7,963 nt of DNA, taken from the NCBI GenBank assembly GCA_003519375.1, contig DOWV01000061.1:4673-12635 (forward strand). The letters are read 5' to 3'. The stretch's first letter is position 1; the number at the start of each line of letters is the position of its first letter. A model generated the notes under the pieces. The model worked only from the letters and a program-made list of their open reading frames with translations. It made no database searches and was not told where the DNA came from. Of the stretch, positions 1-6,045 are shown one piece after another. The position numbers and the translations under genes are program-made. The DNA comes from Bacteroidota bacterium (GTDB lineage: Bacteria > Bacteroidota > Ignavibacteria > UBA10030).

Positions 1-164
1 TCGACTCCCTGCCCTACCACCACGACGTCGATGTCCTTCACCTGCTTTCCGAGAAGGAAATCCCGGACATAGCCGCCGACCACGAAGGCAAGCGTCGACG
101 ATCGATCGGCAATGCCGCCGATAGTCTTCAGAAGCGGTTCCTGTATGTTCAGCGAGTCCGTCAA
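1..164 (-). CDS. CCA-adding/poly(A) polymerase-type nucleotidyltransferase, N-terminal fragment
   Basis: About 54 N-terminal codons are present; the rest lies beyond the left edge. The reading frame gives a short helix-like leader, then VVGGYVRDFLLG (about residues 32-43) and DIDVVVVG (about 47-54). These are the GG-x-VRD nucleotide-binding motif and the D-x-D metal-binding motif that open the head domain of class II tRNA nucleotidyltransferases and bacterial poly(A) polymerases. Such enzymes add or repair the 3' CCA of tRNA, or add poly(A) tails; the N-terminus alone cannot separate the two activities, nor show whether a C-terminal HD domain follows. I chose the TTG at 164-162 because it precedes the conserved part by a normal distance, no in-frame ATG lies nearby upstream, and it overlaps the stop of the preceding gene in a TTGA joint (4-base overlap). 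That arrangement implies translational coupling and makes this the fifth gene of the leftward operon. No strong Shine-Dalgarno sequence is visible. Family is confident, exact start moderate. Confidence 0.85.
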   Translation of the reverse strand, partial: MTDSLNIQEPLLKTIGGIADRSSTLAFVVGGYVRDFLLGKQVKDIDVVVVGQGV

Positions 165-1186
165 GTTTTGGATTCCGGTTTCGGATTCAGGCCCGAAAGG
201 CGCGCCATGTTCTGCGAGATGGTTCTCATGATCTCCTGAGCCACCTCCAGCGCCTGCAAGCCGTCACGGCCGCTCACCGGCGGCTGCGTCCCATTCACAA
301 TGGATTTGATGAAGAGTTCAAGCTCGTACTTCAGCGAATTGACTTCCTTGACTTCAGGCTGCTCATAGACGATGACGCGCTTCCGTTCGCCCTGGTCGAT
401 CTTTCCGAGCATCATCGTCGGCTTGGCATGCGGATCATCCTCATCGACAATCCGGAAGACCTCCGAGAGACCCTGCGAAAAGTCGATCGAGATATAGGCG
501 TCGTTCTGGAACAGGCGCATCTTCCGCATTTTGTTTTGCGAGATGCGGCTCGCGGTGACGTTCGCGACGCAGCCGTTTTCGAATTGCAGCCGCGCGTTCG
601 CGATATCCTCGCTCCCCGAAACCACTGCCACACCGTTTGCGTCAATGCGCGTCACCGGTGAACGCACCAGACTCAGGATGAGGTCGATATCATGGATCAT
701 CAGGTCAAGCACGACCGCAACGTCCGAGCCGCGCGGATTGAACTGTGCAAGCCGATGCGATTCTATGAACAACGGACGGAGCTTGTACTGCTCCAGCGCC
801 AGGATCGCCGGATTGAACCGTTCGATGTGTCCGACCTGCAATGCGAGCTTCCGGGCATCCGCCAGCTCGACCAGGATTTTCGCCTGGTCAATTGTTTCCG
901 TGATAGGTTTCTCGATGAAGGCATGCACGCCTTTTTCCAGGGCGCGGCGCGCCACATCGAAATGTGTTACGGTTGTCGTTGCAATGCTGACGGCCTGGAC
1001 CTCGGCAATCAGTTGTTCATAGTCTCCGAACGCCTTCGTTCCATGCTCTGCGGCAACGCGTTCTGCCTTCGCCTTGTCGACATCATAGACTCCGACGAGC
1101 TCCACCGTCGGGATCTGAGCGAACATTTTCGTGTGGAAATTGCCGAGGTGCCCTGTCCCTGCGACACCGATTCTGATTTTCTCCAT
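161..1186 (-). CDS. Gfo/Idh/MocA-family NAD(P)-dependent sugar dehydrogenase, GnnA-like
   Basis: A 341-residue cytosolic oxidoreductase, a normal length for the family. The N-terminal Rossmann fold shows the dinucleotide motif GVAGTGHLG (residues 7-15) and an acidic residue after the second strand (VYDVD, 33-37). The family EKP motif is at 92-94; its Lys is the usual catalytic/cofactor residue. GHIERFNPA (119-127) and DLMIHDIDLI (161-170, with His165 and Asp166 in the active-site helix) follow. The pattern of HIERFNPA, RGSDV, DLMIHDIDL, DIANARLQF and NGCVANVTASR matches, as I recall the family, the subgroup encoded near lpxA/lpxB that includes UDP-GlcNAc 3-dehydrogenase GnnA. GnnA oxidises the 3-OH of UDP-GlcNAc before GnnB transaminates it, leading to amide-linked lipid A. 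No gnnB-like aminotransferase is in the window, so the substrate is inferred. The gene starts 25 bases after the plug gene and its TGA overlaps the next start. The ATG at 1186 has only a weak purine-rich stretch upstream. Family very sure, substrate tentative. Confidence 0.93.
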   Translation of the reverse strand: MEKIRIGVAGTGHLGNFHTKMFAQIPTVELVGVYDVDKAKAERVAAEHGTKAFGDYEQLIAEVQAVSIATTTVTHFDVARRALEKGVHAFIEKPITETIDQAKILVELADARKLALQVGHIERFNPAILALEQYKLRPLFIESHRLAQFNPRGSDVAVVLDLMIHDIDLILSLVRSPVTRIDANGVAVVSGSEDIANARLQFENGCVANVTASRISQNKMRKMRLFQNDAYISIDFSQGLSEVFRIVDEDDPHAKPTMMLGKIDQGERKRVIVYEQPEVKEVNSLKYELELFIKSIVNGTQPPVSGRDGLQALEVAQEIMRTISQNMARLSGLNPKPESKT

Positions 1187-1211
1187 GGCCCTGATATCCT
1201 GTCATGAACTG

Positions 1212-2450
1212 CTATTGTGAGGTCGATTCCTTGCCCCCCGCCCCCACCCGCTGCGCGAAACCTGCAATCCTGTCATATCCTCCAAGGCGATTGTCGTGGT
1301 AGTAGACAAATGCCGAATACACATTCGACGTCCGCCAGTCATTGCCCTCGACAGCGATCCAGTCGTTGGGCCCGGCGACGTACTGATAGTCATAGACGCC
1401 GCGCTTGATCGAGCCACTGCCAAAATATCGCTGCGTAGCTTCATCGTACGTCATGGCCCATTCCTCTGCGGGCTTCCACGCATTGAAGTCACCTACGACA
1501 TATACTTTTTCCCACTGAGGCTTCTCGGAAGCCAGCTCAAAACGGAACTGGACATAATCGCCGAACCGCGAGCCCGTTGTGACGACCGAGATTCCATGTC
1601 TGTCGGATCCCGGGGGCATCTGGAACCGGCTGACGTCGGCGCCGTTCGAGGATTTCAACGTCCGATTCTCGGGGTATGCGGTCACGTCCGTCAGATCGAG
1701 CTTCCGGTACGAGCTTCCGGGCACGACATTATCAACGACGAATTTCAGTGACGGTGTCCCGAAACCATCTACGAACGTGTTGGGATTCTGATCATCTGCA
1801 TTAATCCGCCACGGATCGTACATCTGCCTGTTCCGATAAATGTCTGTCACCTTCATCAGAAGAGGAAAAAGCGCTTCCCCATTATTCTCCTCCGGCCGCG
1901 GAATGGTAAAACCGACTTCGATCTTGTTCACCTGGTTGTAGGGATTGGTGACCGAGGGGAGCGACCGATTGCTGATTTTCATCGTGAGGGGCAGGACGCG
2001 CTCCACGACAAAGAAACGCCCCCTTGCAAGGACTGTCGTTGCCCGGTCATTCAGGATCTCGAAGAGGTAGTTGCCGGAATATGTGAAGCGCTCGATTCCG
2101 ACGCTCCCGGGGAGTCTGACGCTATAATGAAACCGATAAAACCGGACGCCGTCCGGCGCCGGGTCGTATGCCAGCGGCGCCCTTGACTGGTTTCGCATTT
2201 CGTCGTTGACAAATGCATTCTGTGTCACGTTCCAATCGCGGTCACAGTGGAGAACGCGGATTTGAAGATCGGGCGGCTCGGTTTCATCGACATCGAATTC
2301 CACGAGGATTGCTTGAGATTGCAGATCGGCGACGGGGACGCCCGCTTCTACAGAACCATAGACGCGCAATCCTTTGATCCGATCAGAAAGGACTTCCTGA
2401 GCCGACGCAATCTGTGCAATAACGAGCAAAAGAAATGCCGCGCGTCTCAT
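1212..2450 (-). CDS. Type IX secretion system plug-type protein (DUF5103)
   Basis: A 412-residue exported protein. A signal peptide is visible: a charged MRR start, a hydrophobic stretch to about residue 15, and a likely cleavage after ASA (residue 17). I recognise the DUF5103/T9SS plug family by a CDRDW motif (69-73) followed by an N-terminal sandwich ending in SGNYLFEI (125-132). An immunoglobulin-like/early-set segment resembling CBM48 lies near the C-terminus (VYVVGDFNAW, 316-325; GVYDYQYV, 351-358), and a closing segment includes FVYYHD and GYDRIAGF (381-398). In Bacteroidota the Plug protein closes the periplasmic side of the giant SprA/Sov translocon when the PorV shuttle is not bound. 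Length fits the family. No other T9SS gene is in the window. Its ATG shares an A with the TAA of the glycosyltransferase gene (TAATG), with a GAGGTAG-type ribosome site about 10 bases upstream, so translation is probably coupled. The C-terminal tail after residue 400 is low in conserved features. Confidence 0.87.
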   Translation of the reverse strand: MRRAAFLLLVIAQIASAQEVLSDRIKGLRVYGSVEAGVPVADLQSQAILVEFDVDETEPPDLQIRVLHCDRDWNVTQNAFVNDEMRNQSRAPLAYDPAPDGVRFYRFHYSVRLPGSVGIERFTYSGNYLFEILNDRATTVLARGRFFVVERVLPLTMKISNRSLPSVTNPYNQVNKIEVGFTIPRPEENNGEALFPLLMKVTDIYRNRQMYDPWRINADDQNPNTFVDGFGTPSLKFVVDNVVPGSSYRKLDLTDVTAYPENRTLKSSNGADVSRFQMPPGSDRHGISVVTTGSRFGDYVQFRFELASEKPQWEKVYVVGDFNAWKPAEEWAMTYDEATQRYFGSGSIKRGVYDYQYVAGPNDWIAVEGNDWRTSNVYSAFVYYHDNRLGGYDRIAGFAQRVGAGGKESTSQ

Positions 2451-3949
2451 TATCGTACTACCTCATAGAGTGTATAGTACGCCGTCTCGGGATTCAGAAT
2501 CCGTAGACCCGAAAACGGCCGCGTCATGACCGGCTTCAACGTGGGTGATGAAAGGCGGTCAGGAACCGAGTGCCGATCGATCACATAGTCTGCCTGAAGA
2601 GCCTCGTCGTTTCGACCCTGAGTCACTGCAGTTTGATCGTCCGATCCAGAGAGCACTTTCCGCATGACCGGATTGACGACAGCCCGGAGGTTTACGACGT
2701 TCCTCCCCGAGACGTAACCCACGACTCCAATCTCCTGCGCATGAACCGTCGATCCAGACGGCGCGTGGGACCTCAGCCAGTAGCCCATGGGCTTCAGACA
2801 TTCGTTGACACCCAGCTCGACACTTTCCATATGAGGAAGAATCCATCGGTGATACACTACCTGGTTCTGGACAAGCGACACAATCGCAACAACCGTCAGT
2901 ACAAGAAGGCCGCGTTGGATCGGAAGTAAAGTCCCGATCTCGATTTTTTTCAGACCCCAGACGCCGTACACGACAACAACCGGGATAATCGGAATCAGCG
3001 ACCTGGACCCGAGGTCCTGACCCGAGAGCAACAGAACCAACGGAAGGAGAGGTGCCCAGAGCATGGGGACTCCGTCCTCCCGCACTGAATGCCATCCGAT
3101 TCTCCTGACTGTTACGATCACTCCGGCGACAAGTGCAACTGCCATCACGAGCTGCGTGCCGCCGATGACTTTGAGTCCTTTCATAGCTGCGCTACCGATC
3201 GAACTCGCATCCGCTCCAACGATTCCATCGCCAGGAAGCACGGAGGGGAGAGCGCCGCCGATGGACAGTGAAACGACAACCCACGATCCAACCACGACCG
3301 CATACACGAAGAGTGAGCCCGCCAGCATCTTCATGATCATCGATCGATTTGATCCGTTCACGATCAGATCGGCGACGACAACCACAAAGAGGAATCCCCA
3401 TTCGACTCTCACCAGCGTCAGCAGGCCGGCAACCAGAGATGCGGACAGATACCCCTTCCGATAGGTGTACCACAAGGCCAGGATCGTGAGAAGCGTTCCG
3501 AGAGAGCAGTCGAGGCCCGAGCCTGACCATCGGAGGAACCACGCGTCAAATGAAAATATCCATGCCGCAACGAGCGCGTACACGTGATCGCGAATCAGGA
3601 TGAACGCAAATCCGAGAAGCGCCAGTACCGAGAAGCTCGCGAATATGATGTCGAGTGTTTTTGCGACAAAATAAGGGTCGAGATGGAGTTTCGACCCGCC
3701 CGCGATGAGAAGCACCCAGAGAGGACCGGAAAGTCCGGCACCCGGCGTGCCGGGGTTAAACGTAAATCCTTCCCCCAGAGCGAGGTTCTTTCCGTACTGG
3801 AGATAGATGTAGGATTCATCGGGGGTGTAGCCAAAATGGAGACTCACCGTCAGGAAGAAAACGAAGATGACTGCCGCGATGCCGTATTGGACCGCGATCC
3901 TCCACCACAGCCACCGGCGCTTCGTTTCCTGCTCTTGCTCCTCAGTCAA
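2450..3949 (-). CDS. GT-C-type polytopic membrane glycosyltransferase
   Basis: A 499-residue inner-membrane protein with about nine to eleven hydrophobic helices, the first at about residues 18-38 after a charged cytosolic tail. The first outer loop has YTPDESYIYLQYGKNLALGEG (about 41-61) with the acidic pair Asp44-Glu45, then FNPGTP and SGPLW (64-78). This is the GT-C layout, D(D/E)-x-YI-x-x-RY-x-x-NL...FNPG...PLW, seen in arabinofuranosyl/mannosyltransferase-like proteins that use lipid-phosphate sugars on the periplasmic side. The helix-flanking RVEWGF (181-186) sits where relatives have an RPDG-like motif. A soluble C-terminal part contains EIGVVGYVSGRNVVNL (406-421), close to the 'iGyysgr-viDl' segment of AftB-like proteins but with Asn replacing Asp. 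Donor and acceptor cannot be read from sequence. The start is a TTG supported by a strong ribosome site and overlaps the HAD gene by 8 bases; the stop overlaps the plug start. Family likely, specificity unknown. Confidence 0.82.
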   Translation of the reverse strand: MTEEQEQETKRRWLWWRIAVQYGIAAVIFVFFLTVSLHFGYTPDESYIYLQYGKNLALGEGFTFNPGTPGAGLSGPLWVLLIAGGSKLHLDPYFVAKTLDIIFASFSVLALLGFAFILIRDHVYALVAAWIFSFDAWFLRWSGSGLDCSLGTLLTILALWYTYRKGYLSASLVAGLLTLVRVEWGFLFVVVVADLIVNGSNRSMIMKMLAGSLFVYAVVVGSWVVVSLSIGGALPSVLPGDGIVGADASSIGSAAMKGLKVIGGTQLVMAVALVAGVIVTVRRIGWHSVREDGVPMLWAPLLPLVLLLSGQDLGSRSLIPIIPVVVVYGVWGLKKIEIGTLLPIQRGLLVLTVVAIVSLVQNQVVYHRWILPHMESVELGVNECLKPMGYWLRSHAPSGSTVHAQEIGVVGYVSGRNVVNLRAVVNPVMRKVLSGSDDQTAVTQGRNDEALQADYVIDRHSVPDRLSSPTLKPVMTRPFSGLRILNPETAYYTLYEVVR

Positions 3950-4595
3950 ATCGACTCCTTAGCCACGACGAAAACTCAGCCACGTTGTGGAACACATAGT
4001 CCGTTTTCATCTGGAGCACCTTCTCTCTGCTGTAGGAATCCCAGAGCACGGCGGCAATCCTGACGCCGGCCTCATGTGAGGCTTTCACATCTGAAGGAGC
4101 ATCGCCCACCATCAGCACTTCATCTTCTCTCAATCCGAAATGAGAAAGGATCTTTCGTATCCCCTCTGCAGACGGCTTATGGTTGGCGACATCATTTCCG
4201 GTAACGACAAAGTCGAAATACGGTTTCAGCCCGAACATGTCCATCGTGATCGTCGTTGTATGGATCCCCTTTCCCGTAAAGAGCGCCAGGCTGACACCGC
4301 GGTTCTTCAGCCACTTGAGAAGATCAAGGATGCCGGGGTAAAGCTGCGCCAACTCATTATGCCGCCGCCGGTAGTAGGAAAGATAATCCTCCATCGCTTT
4401 GTCGATCTGGTCGAGACCAACAATCGCGAGCAAGGCTCCTTCTTCAGGTGGACCGAACATCGCAGTAATGGCTTCCGCGCTGTACGTCCTTCCTTGATAG
4501 CGCTGCGCAATTTCGTTGAACGAGTCATAAATCAGCCGATTCGTCTGAGTCAGCGTCCCATCCATATCGAAGATCACACATTTCAGCACGCTCAT
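3942..4595 (-). CDS. HAD-superfamily (subfamily IA) phosphatase, phosphoglycolate phosphatase-like
   Basis: A 217-residue soluble cytosolic hydrolase with all four HAD motifs. Motif I is FDMDGTLT (9-16, nucleophile Asp10 and acid/base Asp12); motif II is LFTGKG (105-110, Thr107); motif III is Lys140 in NHKPSAEG; motif IV is GDAPSDVKASHEAG (164-177, metal ligands Asp165 and Asp169). A helical cap lies between about residues 17 and 85, making it type C1/subfamily IA, the group of Gph, PpaX and beta-phosphoglucomutase. Length is typical. These enzymes remove phosphate from small molecules; the substrate here cannot be named, though a sugar phosphate would suit the glycan genes downstream. It is the first gene of the leftward operon, with a 63-base predicted leader after the 4665-4693 promoter. 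A weak AGAGAAG site precedes the ATG. Family certain, substrate open. Confidence 0.92.
   Translation of the reverse strand: MSVLKCVIFDMDGTLTQTNRLIYDSFNEIAQRYQGRTYSAEAITAMFGPPEEGALLAIVGLDQIDKAMEDYLSYYRRRHNELAQLYPGILDLLKWLKNRGVSLALFTGKGIHTTTITMDMFGLKPYFDFVVTGNDVANHKPSAEGIRKILSHFGLREDEVLMVGDAPSDVKASHEAGVRIAAVLWDSYSREKVLQMKTDYVFHNVAEFSSWLRSRFD
3955..3961 (-). promoter_or_regulatory. Strong Shine-Dalgarno setting the TTG start of the glycosyltransferase gene
   Basis: Read leftward, TAAGGAG is a 7-base match to the usual anti-Shine-Dalgarno sequence and lies 5 bases before TTG at 3949-3947. It sits inside the last codons of the HAD gene. No ATG or GTG is positioned as well, so this site decides the start and shows the organism can use classical ribosome sites, which many Bacteroidota lack. 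Confidence 0.8.
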
Positions 4596-4664
4596 GAACT
4601 TCTCTGAGGATTTCCGTTTACCATCGTTGCCGGCCGCTGCCGGTGAACTCGTTCCTGACCAAGT

Positions 4665-4693
4665 AATATACCAAACCTTTGCCTGCTCTGCAA
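4665..4693 (-). promoter_or_regulatory. Candidate sigma-70-type promoter of the HAD-GT-plug-dehydrogenase operon
   Basis: Read leftward, TTGCAG (4693-4688), a 17-base spacer and TATATT (4670-4665). The -10 box matches TATAAT at five of six positions; the -35 box keeps only TTG. Predicted transcription starts near 4658, giving a leader of about 63 bases before ATG 4595. The same -10 box and spacing recur ahead of the beta-barrel gene. Prediction by eye only. Confidence 0.5.
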
Positions 4694-4759
4694 TTGAAGT
4701 GAATCGGCGGGTAAAGGCTCATGTGCGACGCGCGCCACGTCAGGATGATCATCCCTTCG

Positions 4760-4788
4760 TTGACTCTCGTTCCAATTCTCTCTACTTT
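4760..4788 (+). promoter_or_regulatory. Weak candidate promoter for the rRNA methyltransferase gene
   Basis: TTGACT (4760-4765), a 17-base spacer, then TACTTT (4783-4788). The -35 box is strong but the -10 matches at only three positions. It would start transcription at or next to the proposed GTG at 4795, implying a leaderless or nearly leaderless message, consistent with the missing ribosome site. Confidence 0.3.
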
Positions 4789-4794
4789 GATTTT

Positions 4795-5964
4795 GTGAAA
4801 AAACAGATCATCATCCGCAAGAACGAAGAACACCGGATCCTTGCCGGCCACCAGTGGGTCTTCAGCAACGAAATCAAGTCGATCAACGGAAACCCGGAAG
4901 CGGGCGATGTCATCGAGCTTCTTCGCCACGACGAGAAATTTCTCGGCATCGGGTTCTATAATCCTCACTCCCTCATCGCGTTCCGGCTCCTCAGCCGCGT
5001 ATCGGAGGCGGTGACGTTTGAGTTTCTCGAGCAACGGATCCAGCAGGCGCTGCAACTGAGAAAGCGCCTGTACCCGGGAGCCGAGTCTTTCAGGCTTGTC
5101 CACGGAGAGGCGGACTTCCTCCCAGGCCTTGTCATTGACAAGTACAATGAGTTTCTCTCTCTTCAGACCCTTGCCGTGGGAATGGACCGCCGTCTGACGC
5201 TTATTTGCGATGTGCTGGAATCGATGTTTCATCCTAAAGCGATTATCGAACGCAACGAATCCCCGCTTCGCGCTCTGGAGCAGCTTCCTTTGAAAAAGGG
5301 GGTAGTACGGGGCACACTCGGCCCGACGATCATTTCGGAGCACGATGTGAAATTCAAAGTAGCACTCCTCGAGGGCCAGAAAACCGGATTCTTCCTTGAC
5401 CAGCGCGATAACCGTCTCGCCGTTCAGCGATATGCCAAAAACGCCTCCGTGCTGGATTGCTTCTGCAATGAGGGTGGATTTGCGATCTATGCCGCCCGCA
5501 GCGGCGCCGCGCGCGTGCTTGGCATCGACAGCTCCGAACCAGCCATTGCAAACGCAAAAGTAAACGCGACGATCAACGAAGTCCCGGACGTCAAGTTCGA
5601 AATAGCGGATGTCTTTGCACGGCTCCCCGAGCTCTACGAGGCAGGCGAAAGGTTCGATGTTGTCGTACTCGATCCCCCATCTTTCAGCAGAAACAAGAAA
5701 ACCGTCGCCACGGCGATCAAGGGATATAAAGAAATCAATGAAGGGGCGTCCCGGCTTCTTGTCCCCGGAGGCATACTTGTCACGGCCTCCTGCTCGCATC
5801 ACGTAACAGCAGAGTCGTTCATCACGGCGGTCGAAGATGGGGCAAGGGCAGCGCGGCGTTCCCTGCAGCTTCTCGAATGGCGGGGTGCCTCGGCCGACCA
5901 CCCGACACTCCCATCCATGCCGGAGACGGCCTACTTGAAGTTCGGCGTATTCGCCGTGACGTGA
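4795..5964 (+). CDS. rlmI: RlmI-family 23S rRNA (cytosine-C5) methyltransferase
   Basis: With the GTG start at 4795 the protein has 389 residues, close to E. coli RlmI (396). An N-terminal PUA RNA-binding domain comes first (about 1-70, with the HRILAGHQWVFSNEI signature at 13-27). A linking domain follows with RLVHGEADFLPGLVIDKY (100-117), then KTGFFLDQRDNR (196-207). The SAM-binding domain has DCFCNEGGF (221-229), LGIDSSEPA (242-250), LDPPSF (292-297) and a TASCSHH motif (330-336) whose Cys333 is the likely catalytic nucleophile. RlmI makes m5C1962 in 23S rRNA; family members in other phyla may modify a nearby site. An ATG 67 codons upstream is in frame, but the extra residues are not family-like and would run into the HAD start, so I reject it. 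No Shine-Dalgarno sequence precedes the GTG. It stands alone; the next gene has its own promoter. Confidence 0.88.
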   Translation: MKKQIIIRKNEEHRILAGHQWVFSNEIKSINGNPEAGDVIELLRHDEKFLGIGFYNPHSLIAFRLLSRVSEAVTFEFLEQRIQQALQLRKRLYPGAESFRLVHGEADFLPGLVIDKYNEFLSLQTLAVGMDRRLTLICDVLESMFHPKAIIERNESPLRALEQLPLKKGVVRGTLGPTIISEHDVKFKVALLEGQKTGFFLDQRDNRLAVQRYAKNASVLDCFCNEGGFAIYAARSGAARVLGIDSSEPAIANAKVNATINEVPDVKFEIADVFARLPELYEAGERFDVVVLDPPSFSRNKKTVATAIKGYKEINEGASRLLVPGGILVTASCSHHVTAESFITAVEDGARAARRSLQLLEWRGASADHPTLPSMPETAYLKFGVFAVT

Positions 5965-5968
5965 TCGG

Positions 5969-5997
5969 TTGCTTCTCTCCAGGGACGGAACTATATT
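5969..5997 (+). promoter_or_regulatory. Candidate sigma-70-type promoter of the beta-barrel gene
   Basis: TTGCTT (5969-5974), a 17-base spacer and TATATT (5992-5997). The -10 box matches consensus at five of six positions. The predicted start near 6004 leaves a leader of about 40 bases, with GGAG at 6033-6036 placed 9 bases before ATG 6046. The box begins just after the rlmI stop, so the gene is probably transcribed independently. Confidence 0.55.
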
Positions 5998-6045
5998 ATA
6001 TGGGCTTCGTTGTATAAGTAGAGAGTGATCCCGGAGAAGATTGCC

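Larger units (their letters stand above)
4596..4794. other. Divergent intergenic region between the HAD operon and the rRNA methyltransferase gene
   Basis: About 199 bases lie between the leftward ATG at 4595 and the proposed rightward GTG at 4795. The rightward reading frame stays open across it, but its translation resembles no protein I know and would overlap the HAD start codon head to head. I therefore treat it as non-coding regulatory DNA holding both divergent promoters. Confidence 0.6.

Noticed and set aside
4594..4794. A 67-residue N-terminal extension of the RlmI-family protein
   Set aside because: The residues do not resemble the PUA domain, the start would overlap the divergent HAD start codon, and the GTG at 4795 gives the usual family length.
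4618..5901. A 427-codon open frame on the minus strand opposite the rRNA methyltransferase gene
   Set aside because: It mirrors rlmI codon by codon, shows no known motif, and the plus strand carries all the family signatures. Such long antisense frames are common in GC-rich genes.
6025..6045. An earlier GTG start for the beta-barrel protein
   Set aside because: The ATG at 6046 has a GGAG site at good spacing and opens a normal signal peptide; the extra seven residues would add acidic residue and spacing before it.
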